This document shows, in pieces, positions 52,051-59,838 of a stretch of DNA of 64,000 nt. Numbering within the stretch: the first letter of the stretch is position 1; each line of letters begins with the position of its first letter. The notes under the pieces were generated by a model. The model was not told where the DNA came from, ran no database searches, and was given only the letters and a program-made list of their open reading frames with translations. The stretch spans positions 1-64,000 of the forward strand of contig CAZKBH010000003.1 in assembly GCA_964550795.1 (NCBI GenBank), in the 5' to 3' direction. This DNA is from M3007 sp964550795 (lineage in GTDB: Bacteria; Bacteroidota; Bacteroidia; Chitinophagales; Saprospiraceae). A program made the position numbers and the translations under genes.

Positions 52051-53094
52051 CTAATCTTTCATGGTCAGCAATTTATCCGTCGGTGCTTCGCTCAAAACGG
52101 GCGCTTTGGCGTGGATTGGTTTCCCATTCAGCACTTGTTCGTATAATATGAGGTAATCCTTGGCCATGCGTTCGGCAGAAAAACGATCCACAGCATATTC
52201 ATGGCATCGGTGCCGATCGTAGGAATCTACATTTTGGATGGCTTCTACAAGTTCTGATTTTTTGACAGAAAGACAGCCAAAATCCGCGTAAAAAGCATCC
52301 ACGACCCCATTCCATTCTTGCTTTTTTCGGTCGGAATGGTCTTTTTTTCCCAACAATTCGGGCAAAGACCCATACGGCGTGCCAAATACCGGACAACCGA
52401 AATAAAGGCTCTCGACAATGGCCAAGCCGAATGGTTCGTGCCATAACACGGGAAAAATCAAACCTTTGGAAGCATTGATGATGGCATTTTTGCCATCGCC
52501 GCCCAGCATACCGTGGAAACGAACATGGGGCGTGAGTGTGATGCGCAGTCCCATGCGGAAATTGACGCGCGTGCCGCCGATGACGTGCAGGCGCTCGCCA
52601 GCCTTTCCAGCCAAATCAATGGCTCCGCGCACGTTTTTGACCCGCCAGGCCGCATTCCCGAGGAAGTGAAAATACATGCGGCGATTGTCCAGATCGGGCT
52701 TGCCGTAGTCGTCAAAATCGAGCCCGTTGTGGACATACACCGAGCCGCCATGTCGTTGGGCATGGTTGGACGAGATGAAAACCGTGTTTGGATGGAAGGT
52801 GTGGGGTTTGGAGATGTTTCCGTGCAAGGTGGTGAGCTGTGGTTTGGGCAATTCCTCCTTGGTTTCAAAATGGAGGTGCACCACATCACAATCTTCGGGG
52901 ATCTGTGCCGCAAGGGGCTTTTTTTCATCCAAAGTCAGCACTCGGGCAAAGGGACAAGACGAATCGGCTTTGACCAGATACGTCACCTCATGGCCCATTT
53001 GAACGAGCGATTTTCCGAGCCACCAGATGACACGCTCGGTACCGCCGTAGAGGTGGACCGGTATTTTGGTATTGTTGACCAGGAGGATTTTCAT
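52051..53094 (-). CDS. Family 4 glycosyltransferase
   Basis: 347 residues from ATG 53094 (a TTG precedes it). GT-B fold: N-terminal MKILLVNNTKIPVHLYGGTE with the sugar-acceptor glycine loop, C-terminal donor domain with HEPFGLAIVES, the E-x7-E motif of GT4 retaining enzymes. It transfers a sugar from a nucleotide-sugar to a lipid, protein or glycan; substrates unknown. Its own promoter (TACTTTTG) lies upstream, so it is separate from ligA. Confidence 0.88.
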   Translation of the reverse strand: MKILLVNNTKIPVHLYGGTERVIWWLGKSLVQMGHEVTYLVKADSSCPFARVLTLDEKKPLAAQIPEDCDVVHLHFETKEELPKPQLTTLHGNISKPHTFHPNTVFISSNHAQRHGGSVYVHNGLDFDDYGKPDLDNRRMYFHFLGNAAWRVKNVRGAIDLAGKAGERLHVIGGTRVNFRMGLRITLTPHVRFHGMLGGDGKNAIINASKGLIFPVLWHEPFGLAIVESLYFGCPVFGTPYGSLPELLGKKDHSDRKKQEWNGVVDAFYADFGCLSVKKSELVEAIQNVDSYDRHRCHEYAVDRFSAERMAKDYLILYEQVLNGKPIHAKAPVLSEAPTDKLLTMKD

Positions 53095-53113
53095 CAAGTA
53101 TATATTCCAAAGG

Positions 53114-53121
53114 CAAAAGTA
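53114..53121 (-). promoter_or_regulatory. -7 element (TACTTTTG) for the glycosyltransferase
   Basis: Minus-strand TACTTTTG, 19 bases before ATG 53094. It sits between the ligA stop and this gene. Confidence 0.6.
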
Positions 53122-53126
53122 TCATT

Positions 53127-55304
53127 TCAACCCACTATCCGCTCTAAAAACTCGGCTTCTGTCCAGATTTCTACGGTCTCCAAAGCCTGGGCTTTTTTGA
53201 GTTTCGAACCCGCTTTTTCGCCTACCACGAGAATGCTGAGGTGCTTGCTCACGCCACTGGCCAGACTAGCCCCCGCCGAAGCCGCCATTTTCGCCGCTTC
53301 TTCGCGGGTCATCTGAGAGAGCGTGCCGGTGAAAAGGATACTTTTCCCGTAGAGCGGTCCGTCGGTGTTCACATCCGTTTTTTTATCTTCGTCGGTTTGG
53401 CGGAGGTTCACACCGAGGCCTTCCATGGTCTCCAACAATTCGATGTTGTGGGGGTTTTGGAAAAAGTTAAAAATGTTTTTCGCTACCACCGGGCCAATGT
53501 CTTTGATGGTCTGGTATTTTTCCAAATCCCAATCTTTCAAATCAAGCACGTGTTCGATCTCGGCGGCCAATAGTTTGCTCGTGCGCTGACCCAAATGATG
53601 GACACTGAGTGAATGTAACAGGCGTAGAATGGGGTTTTGTTTGGCTTTTTCCACCGCGGCCTTCAAGTTGGCCGCAGATTTTCCGCCAAACCCTTCCAGC
53701 TTTGCAATGGCCTCATAATCAAGCCGATAAAGGTCTGCAATGGAGTGCAGCCACCCCAGCTTGTAAAATTTTTCGATGGTACTTTCGCCCAGACCTTCTA
53801 CGTCCATGGCGTGTTTGGAGGTGTGAAAGACCATTCTTGCCAGCACCTGCGCCTCGCACTCGGCATTTTCGCAGCGCCAGATGGCCTCGTCTTCCGGCTT
53901 CACTAAAATGGATTGGCAAACGGGGCAATTTTTGGGATACACCACTTCCCGTTCCGAGCCGTCGCGCAGTTCCGCCAGACTTTTTACGATGTAAGGAATC
54001 ACGTCTCCAGCCCTTTCCACCAGCACTTGATCGCCGATGCGCAGGTCTTTTGAACGGATAAATTCCTCGTTGTGCATGCTCACATTTTGCACGGTCACGC
54101 CCGCCAGGGCCACGGGTTCGAGCTTGGCGACGGGCGTAACTGCCCCCGTTTTACCCACCTGGAATTCAACATCGCGCAAGCGGGTGGTCGCTTGCCGAGC
54201 TTTGAATTTAAAGGCAATGGCCCAGCGCGGGTGGTGACTGGTGGTGCCGCATTTTTCCTGCAATTCGAGGCGGTTCACCTTTACTACCATGCCGTCGAGT
54301 TCGTAGGGGTATGCATCGCGGTATTCCTGCCAATCGGTACAAAATTGAATGACTTCTGCGATGTTTTGGCAGGTTTTGGTGGCGGGCAAACCCAGCCCTA
54401 CACCCGCTTCCTCGGTCCGGGTACCACTTTTGGCCAGCGGCGTTTTAAAAGAAAGGGATTCCAGCAGGTGAATGCCCTCGTCGTGGGTATGGAAGCTTGG
54501 CAACACATCGTTGCCGTCCTGATCCACCGCGTAGCCCACTTGATACAAAAAAGCTTCCAGTCCCCGTTCGGCGGCTTCGCGAGGGTCTTTCATGCGCAGG
54601 CCACCCGTTGCGGCATTGCGTGGGTTGGCAAAAACCGTATTGCCGGCTTCCTGGCGCGTGCGGTTGATTTTTTCAAAAATATCTTTTCGGATGAGGGCTT
54701 CGCCGCGTAATTCCACTTTTGCAATGCCTTTTTTGGAAAATTCGGCTTGCAACGGCACTGAACGCAGGGTGCGAATATTGGCAGTAATATCGTCGCCCAC
54801 ATAACCGTTTCCACGGGTAGCTGCGCGGGTGAGCCGGTCGTTTTCGTACACCAATGCAATGGTGCCACCGTCGTATTTTGGCTCCACGCAGTATTCCACT
54901 TCCGAGTCTTTGTCAAGGCCGCAAAGTTTTTTGACCGAGATGTCAAAATCGTTCAAATCTTCCGCGTTATAGCTGTTGTCCAACGATAGCATTGGGGTGA
55001 GATGCGCCACTTGGGGGACGTTTTCGGTCAGGTCTTTGCCCACACGCTGCGTCGGAGAATCGGGCGTAAGTAATTGAGGATGAGCTGCTTCTAAGGTTTC
55101 AAGTTGTTTGTAAAGCTGGTCGTACTCGAAATCGCTGATGACGGGATCATTGCCCACATAGTAGCGCCATTCGTGGTAACGAAGCACCCGCCGCAGGTCT
55201 TCGATTCGTTCAGCGGGCGGTTCCACAAACAAGGACGCTTGTGGCGAAAACAGCAATTTTTTGGAAAGTTCGTAGAGACTGCGTTGGGCGGATTGGCTGT
55301 ACAC
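53127..55304 (-). CDS. ligA: NAD-dependent DNA ligase
   Basis: 725 residues. It joins nicks in DNA with NAD as AMP donor during replication and repair. Adenylation site EPKYDGGTIAL (catalytic Lys), then OB fold, a four-cysteine zinc finger (CPVCQSI ... CENAEC), helix-hairpin-helix units and a C-terminal BRCT domain (LYGKSILFTGTL ...). The start is taken as GTG 55304: the TTG at 55325 lies within the promoter, and MYSQSAQ matches the usual N-terminus of Bacteroidota LigA. Confidence 0.94.
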   Translation of the reverse strand: MYSQSAQRSLYELSKKLLFSPQASLFVEPPAERIEDLRRVLRYHEWRYYVGNDPVISDFEYDQLYKQLETLEAAHPQLLTPDSPTQRVGKDLTENVPQVAHLTPMLSLDNSYNAEDLNDFDISVKKLCGLDKDSEVEYCVEPKYDGGTIALVYENDRLTRAATRGNGYVGDDITANIRTLRSVPLQAEFSKKGIAKVELRGEALIRKDIFEKINRTRQEAGNTVFANPRNAATGGLRMKDPREAAERGLEAFLYQVGYAVDQDGNDVLPSFHTHDEGIHLLESLSFKTPLAKSGTRTEEAGVGLGLPATKTCQNIAEVIQFCTDWQEYRDAYPYELDGMVVKVNRLELQEKCGTTSHHPRWAIAFKFKARQATTRLRDVEFQVGKTGAVTPVAKLEPVALAGVTVQNVSMHNEEFIRSKDLRIGDQVLVERAGDVIPYIVKSLAELRDGSEREVVYPKNCPVCQSILVKPEDEAIWRCENAECEAQVLARMVFHTSKHAMDVEGLGESTIEKFYKLGWLHSIADLYRLDYEAIAKLEGFGGKSAANLKAAVEKAKQNPILRLLHSLSVHHLGQRTSKLLAAEIEHVLDLKDWDLEKYQTIKDIGPVVAKNIFNFFQNPHNIELLETMEGLGVNLRQTDEDKKTDVNTDGPLYGKSILFTGTLSQMTREEAAKMAASAGASLASGVSKHLSILVVGEKAGSKLKKAQALETVEIWTEAEFLERIVG

Positions 55305-55322
55305 GATGGGTAAAATTTTGGA

Positions 55323-55330
55323 CAAAAGTA
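55323..55330 (-). promoter_or_regulatory. -7 element (TACTTTTG) for ligA
   Basis: Minus-strand TACTTTTG ending 18 bases before GTG 55304. It covers the TTG at 55325, so that codon cannot be the start of translation if this promoter is used. Confidence 0.6.
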
Positions 55331-55361
55331 CTGGAAGCTAGGCGTCCAATCCTAGTGCTTT

Positions 55362-55390
55362 AGTGCTTGTCTAAATTTTAGACAAGCACT
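55362..55390. repeat. 29-bp perfect palindrome (AGTGCTTGTCTAAA)
   Basis: AGTGCTTGTCTAAA, T, then the exact reverse complement. It lies between ligA and the divergent gene at 55449. A variant with a large loop is at 59651-59811 and a half copy at 38168-38184. Confidence 0.85.
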
Positions 55391-55448
55391 TAGAAAGGCA
55401 GCAAACCAAATTGTAACAAATCGCCGCAAATGCGGTTCTTTGCAGGGT

Positions 55449-56258
55449 ATGTTGGAAATAAATTTCAAAACGACGCTGGTGATATTGCTGTGGTTTTTGC
55501 CCCTTGTCGCAAAAGCCCAGGATACCTGTGTTTGGTTGCATTTAATTCCAAAAACCGCAGATTTTGCCACGGCAGATCATTTGTCAAATACTTACCTGAT
55601 TCAGGGTTTTGAACTGGAAAAATACGATTCCACGGGACGGCTTGTCACCCGATATTCAAACAATCGCCTCGGAACCCCGGCATTTCTCGATGTTTCCAAC
55701 CCTTTAAAAATAATGGCTTGGTACGCTGATTTTCAGACGGCTGTTTTCCTGGATCGAAATCTGACCGAGCTGGGTAGCGTAAACCTCAATCAAGCCGGAT
55801 ATCCGGCCGTTCGCTGCCTCGCCTCGTCGGCAGATGGCAATCTTTGGGCGTACGATGAGGCAACATCGTACTTGCTCAAGCTATCCACGGCGGGGGAAAA
55901 ACTACTCGAAAGTCAGCCACTCAATCTGGAATTTGCCCAGCGTTTTGCGCCAACCTGCATCCGCGACGATGGCGGGCAGGCGGTTTTTCTCAGCGACCCA
56001 TTGCAGGGCGTAGCGATTTTTGATCCTTTTGCACAGATGAACAAAGTGCTGTTAATCAAAGGATTGACGCAATTTGAAGTAGAAAACGGGCAACTTATTT
56101 ATACCAAAAACAATCGCATCCAGATGGAGAATTGGCGCGGATTGTCTGTTCGGCAAATCCCATTCCCCACGCCGTCCCCAGGCGCTGCGATGATTGGATT
56201 TTCCAGAAACCGCCTGTTTTGGAAAACGCTGAGTGGAGTGGAGGTGTATCAGTTTTAG
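55449..56258 (+). CDS. Secreted protein with beta-propeller-like repeats
   Basis: 269 residues from ATG 55449 (a TTG lies three codons earlier). Signal peptide to about residue 23 (cleavage near KAQ). The mature part is a series of short beta segments (KIMAWYADFQTAVFLDRNL, RCLASSADGNLWAYDEATS, AVFLSDPLQGVAIFDPF) that read like a six-bladed propeller. Not assigned to a family. It is divergent from ligA and convergent with pdxH across the palindrome at 56267. Confidence 0.72.
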   Translation: MLEINFKTTLVILLWFLPLVAKAQDTCVWLHLIPKTADFATADHLSNTYLIQGFELEKYDSTGRLVTRYSNNRLGTPAFLDVSNPLKIMAWYADFQTAVFLDRNLTELGSVNLNQAGYPAVRCLASSADGNLWAYDEATSYLLKLSTAGEKLLESQPLNLEFAQRFAPTCIRDDGGQAVFLSDPLQGVAIFDPFAQMNKVLLIKGLTQFEVENGQLIYTKNNRIQMENWRGLSVRQIPFPTPSPGAAMIGFSRNRLFWKTLSGVEVYQF

Positions 56259-56266
56259 GGGTGCAT

Positions 56267-56308
56267 AAAGTGTGGCACACCTAAATTAATCTAAGGTGTG
56301 CCACACTT
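56267..56308. terminator. GTGTGGCACACC palindrome between convergent genes
   Basis: AAAGTGTGGCACACCTTA-type arms (56267-56283 and 56292-56308) with an 8-base loop; the arms are perfect. It lies between the stops at 56258 and 56316, fitting a two-way terminator with T-runs on both strands. Confidence 0.82.
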
Positions 56309-56315
56309 TTCTTCT

Positions 56316-56954
56316 TTACGGCGCCAGCCGTTCAATTTTCCAAGCTTCCGTTTCCCGCGAGTACAAAATCCGGTCGTGCAAACGACTAAGTCTGCCTTGC
56401 CAGAATTCCAGGGCGTCCGGGCGCAGCAAAAATCCGCCCCAATTCGGCGGAAGCGGCAATTTTTCCAACCCGGCGAATCTGGTTTCAATTTCTTTTTCGC
56501 GCAATTCCAAGGCCTCCCGATTGGGTATGACGTGACTTTGTGGACTTGCCCAGGCCCCTATTTGACTTTCCCGAGGTCGGCTCTGGAAATAGGCAAGCGA
56601 GGCTTCCGGGCTGACTTTTTCGATGCGCCCCTCGATGCGAATTTGGCGTTGCAACTCGAGCCAGGTGAACAGCAAACTGGCCCGCGGGTTGGCCATCAAT
56701 TCGACGCCTTTGCGACTTTCGTAGTTGGTAAAAAACGTAAACCCTTGATTATCATAGCCTTTCAACAGCACGGTACGAATACTCGGGTGGCCGTCTGGAG
56801 TTGCCGTGGCCAGCGTCATGGCATTGGGTTCGATGAGTTGGCTGTTGAGCGCCTCCTCAAACCAAAATGCAAATTGGGCCATGGGGTCAGGCCGGACATC
56901 GGCTTTGGAAAGGGATTCGAGGGCGTAGTGCTGGCGAAGTTCGGCGAGATTCAT
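56316..56954 (-). CDS. pdxH: Pyridoxamine 5'-phosphate oxidase
   Basis: 212 residues. It oxidises pyridoxamine or pyridoxine 5'-phosphate to pyridoxal 5'-phosphate with FMN. The flavin split-barrel and PdxH ends are clear: RTVLLKGYDNQGFTFFTNY, SRPRESQIGAWASPQS, and the C-terminal block FWQGRLSRLHDR ... WKIERLAP. Length is normal. The ATG at 56954 follows a short spacer from the metK region. Confidence 0.94.
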   Translation of the reverse strand: MNLAELRQHYALESLSKADVRPDPMAQFAFWFEEALNSQLIEPNAMTLATATPDGHPSIRTVLLKGYDNQGFTFFTNYESRKGVELMANPRASLLFTWLELQRQIRIEGRIEKVSPEASLAYFQSRPRESQIGAWASPQSHVIPNREALELREKEIETRFAGLEKLPLPPNWGGFLLRPDALEFWQGRLSRLHDRILYSRETEAWKIERLAP

Positions 56955-57067
56955 TAGAAAGAATGGATGTAGATTCTTTTAGGATGCGTTTGCGCGACAA
57001 AGGTCCGTTGGGCTTACCCAATTTGTGCAGTATTTGCCCTTTCTTTCTTTTTCCATGGGGGAAAATT

Positions 57068-57075
57068 TACCTTTG
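57068..57075 (+). promoter_or_regulatory. -7 element (TACCTTTG) for metK
   Basis: TAnnTTTG match 81 bases before ATG 57157. The -33 half is not evident. I searched 56955-57156 for a SAM-binding riboswitch fold and saw none. Confidence 0.55.
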
Positions 57076-57156
57076 CGCCTCGAAATCGGGGGTGATGTAA
57101 ACTAAATCACTAAACGCCCCATTTACCTTATCGTTCATCGTTTACCGTTTTAAAAA

Positions 57157-58413
57157 ATGGCCTATCTATTCACCTCCGAATCCGTTTCAGAAGGACACCC
57201 AGACAAAGTGTCTGATCAAATCAGCGATGCAATTCTCGACGAGTTTCTCCGCCAAGACCCTAATTCCAAGGTGGCGTGTGAAACCCTGGTGACTACGGGC
57301 CTTGTGGTAGTGGCTGGCGAAGTGCGCTCACATGCCTACGTGGACGTGCAAGAAGCCGCCCGCCGCACCATCGAACGCATCGGTTATACCAAGGCAGAAT
57401 ATCAGTTTGATGCCAAAAGTTGTGGCATTCTCTCTGCCATTCACGAACAAAGCGCAGACATCGCGCAGGGCGTGGATGTGGGTAAAAAAGAAGAAGAACA
57501 AGGCGCTGGCGATCAGGGCATGATGTTCGGCTACGCAACCGACGAGACCGAAAACTACATGCCGCTTCCCCTGGATTTGGCGCATTTGCTGCTCCGCGAA
57601 TTGGCGGCCATCCGCAAGGAAGGTAAACAAATGAAATACCTCCGCCCGGACGCAAAAAGCCAGGTTACGATTGAGTATTCCGACAAGCACGTCCCGAAAA
57701 AAATTGACACCATCGTCATCTCGACCCAGCACGACGATTTTGATGTGGACGATAAAATGCTCGCTAAAATCGCGTCGGATGTACAGAAGATTTTGATTCC
57801 ACGGGTAAAAAAACGCCTTCCAAGCCGCGAAGCACGCCTTTTCACCGCCGATGTGAAGTACTACATCAACCCAACCGGCAAGTTTGTGATTGGTGGACCA
57901 CACGGGGATACGGGGCTAACGGGCCGCAAAATCATCGTGGATACCTACGGGGGAAAGGGTGCGCACGGCGGTGGTGCATTCAGCGGTAAAGATCCTTCCA
58001 AAGTGGATCGCTCGGCTGCTTATGCAACGCGCCACATTGCTAAAAACCTGGTAGCCAGCGGTTTGTGCAAACAAGTATTGGTGCAGGTCGCCTATGCCAT
58101 CGGGATAGCCAAGCCGGTTGGTCTCTACGTGAACACTTACGGAACCTGCAAAATCAAAGGCTTGACCGACGGCGAAATCGCAAAAAAAATTGAGCATATT
58201 TTTGATCTGCGCCCGGCAGCCATTGTGCGTCGCTACGGGTTAAAAAACCCTATTTTCTCTGAAACGGCGGCCTATGGTCACTTTGGTCGGACGCCGGAAA
58301 CAAAAACGGTGGTTATTGGTCTGAACGGCAAAACAGAAACCAAAACCGTCGAGACGTTTACCTGGGAAAAACTGGACGCAGTAGCGGATATCAAGAAGGA
58401 ATTTGGATTGTAA
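57157..58413 (+). CDS. metK: S-adenosylmethionine synthetase
   Basis: 418 residues. It makes S-adenosylmethionine from methionine and ATP. Signature blocks GHPDKVSDQISD (19-30), GAGDQGMMFGYATDE and GGGAFSGKDPSKVDRSAAY, with the metal and phosphate ligands intact. Length is slightly above the E. coli enzyme (384). The mirrored CGCGGATTT array follows the stop. Confidence 0.96.
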   Translation: MAYLFTSESVSEGHPDKVSDQISDAILDEFLRQDPNSKVACETLVTTGLVVVAGEVRSHAYVDVQEAARRTIERIGYTKAEYQFDAKSCGILSAIHEQSADIAQGVDVGKKEEEQGAGDQGMMFGYATDETENYMPLPLDLAHLLLRELAAIRKEGKQMKYLRPDAKSQVTIEYSDKHVPKKIDTIVISTQHDDFDVDDKMLAKIASDVQKILIPRVKKRLPSREARLFTADVKYYINPTGKFVIGGPHGDTGLTGRKIIVDTYGGKGAHGGGAFSGKDPSKVDRSAAYATRHIAKNLVASGLCKQVLVQVAYAIGIAKPVGLYVNTYGTCKIKGLTDGEIAKKIEHIFDLRPAAIVRRYGLKNPIFSETAAYGHFGRTPETKTVVIGLNGKTETKTVETFTWEKLDAVADIKKEFGL

Positions 58414-58416
58414 AAC

Positions 58417-58708
58417 GTTAACGCGGATTTCGCGGATTGGACGGATTTGCGCGGATAGTTGAAACGCGGATTTCGCGGTTCAAGCGGATTTACGCGGATA
58501 GTTGAAACGCGGATTTCGCGGATTAAACGGACTTACGCGGATAGTTGAAACGCGGATTTCGCGGATCAAACGGATTTACGCGGATAGTTGGTTGTATCCA
58601 AATCCGCGTAAATCTGCGTTGCAAATCCGTCCAGTCAGCGTTACAACTATCCGCGCAAATCCGCTTAATCCGTAAAATCCGCGTTTCAAATCCGTCCAAT
58701 CTGCGTTG
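58417..58708. repeat. 43-bp mirrored tandem array (CGCGGATTTCGCGGATT)
   Basis: The left arm (58417-58588) has about four units of roughly 43 bp, CGCGGATTTCGCGGATT...GATAGTTGAAA. The right arm (58597-58705) carries the reverse complement (AATCCGCGTTTCAAATCCGT...) and ends 4 bases before ATG 58712. The two can form a hairpin longer than 100 bp. Again the G-poor strand is next to the start codon. Confidence 0.87.
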
Positions 58709-58711
58709 CAT

Positions 58712-59635
58712 ATGAAATCCCCCTTCCATACCCGCGCCCAAGGCAAACTCCTGCTCACGGGCGAATACGTTGTACTAGATGGTGCAAGGGCACTCGCTGT
58801 CCCGGTTCGTTTTGGACAAAGTTTGTGGGTAACGGAAGGTGATTCGATTGGAAAATTGAGTTGGCAAAGCCAAAATCCCGACGGCTCCGTTTGGTTTGAG
58901 GCGGAATTTGCCTGGCCGGATTTTTTGCCACTCGGAGCTTCCGACGAAAACACAGCCCAAACCCTGGCCGAAATACTTCGCGCGTGTCGGCGGCAAAACC
59001 CATCCTTTTTTATTGAAAACCAATCGTTTCGCATCACTACGCAGAACGATTTTCCCCGCGAATGGGGACTTGGTACCAGCAGCACGCTCATCGCCGCTTT
59101 GGCGAAATGGACGGAGCTTGACCCCTACCAAATCCTGTTCGAAACACTTGGAGGCTCGGGGTACGACTTGGCCTGTGCGTATGCGGAGGGGCCGATTTTG
59201 TATCATCTGGAGGGCAAAACACCCCGAATCGAGGCGGTTTCCTTTTTGCCCGGCTTTTCCGAACAGTTGTATTTTGTCTTTCTGGGCAAAAAACAGAACA
59301 GCCGCGAAGGCATTGCCCGTTATCGAGCGCGAGTATCGCAAAATCCGGAAATTCTTGAACAAGTATCGCAGCTCACGCAACAGTTTTTAGCGGCCAAAAC
59401 GCTAACGGATTTTGATGCCATCCTGCTCGAACACGAACAATTAATCGGCCAAATCATCGGACTTCCCCGTGCCAAAGACCTGTATTTCAGCGATTTTTGG
59501 GGCGAAATAAAAAGTCTGGGAGCCTGGGGTGGAGATTTTGTGCTGGTTACGAGCGAGCGACCGGAAGTGGAAACGAGGGCGTATTTTAGGGGAAAAGGAT
59601 TGGACGTTTTTCTGCCGTGGCGGGAAATGGTTTAA
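58712..59635 (+). CDS. GHMP kinase (mevalonate pathway type)
   Basis: 307 residues from ATG 58712 (a TTG two codons upstream is less likely). GHMP fold: HTRAQGKLLLTGEYVVLDG at the N-terminus, the phosphate-binding loop WGLGTSSTLIAAL (about 118-130), and a C-terminal glycine-rich strand. Bacteroidota GHMP kinases of this type belong to isoprenoid (mevalonate) synthesis; mevalonate or phosphomevalonate kinase cannot be separated here. It is preceded by the mirrored array. Confidence 0.8.
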   Translation: MKSPFHTRAQGKLLLTGEYVVLDGARALAVPVRFGQSLWVTEGDSIGKLSWQSQNPDGSVWFEAEFAWPDFLPLGASDENTAQTLAEILRACRRQNPSFFIENQSFRITTQNDFPREWGLGTSSTLIAALAKWTELDPYQILFETLGGSGYDLACAYAEGPILYHLEGKTPRIEAVSFLPGFSEQLYFVFLGKKQNSREGIARYRARVSQNPEILEQVSQLTQQFLAAKTLTDFDAILLEHEQLIGQIIGLPRAKDLYFSDFWGEIKSLGAWGGDFVLVTSERPEVETRAYFRGKGLDVFLPWREMV

Positions 59636-59650
59636 AGCCTGTGGGGATTT

Positions 59651-59811
59651 AGTGCTTGTCTAAACTTTAGTTTCTGGCCTTCAAGCGGCAAATTTTAGCT
59701 TGTACGGCGTTAAATTTTTCGCCGAATTGCCCGCATTCGACTGCAAAATTTGCCTTGTACAATCAAAAATTTCCTCGCTTTCGCCTCAGAACTAAAATTT
59801 AGACAAGCACT
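59651..59811. repeat. Long imperfect hairpin, AGTGCTTGTC family
   Basis: AGTGCTTGTCTAAACTTTAG (59651) pairs with CTAAAATTTAGACAAGCACT (ending 59811). An inner pair, CAAGCGGCAAATTTT with AAAATTTGCCTTG, lies in between. It occupies the 203-bp gap between convergent genes. Confidence 0.8.
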
Positions 59812-59838
59812 TAAGGTTTTCGCCACTCCCGGCAAATA

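Noticed and set aside
56955..57156. SAM riboswitch upstream of metK
   Set aside because: No conserved helix-junction pattern of known SAM riboswitches was seen; the promoter (57068) leaves only about 80 bases of leader.
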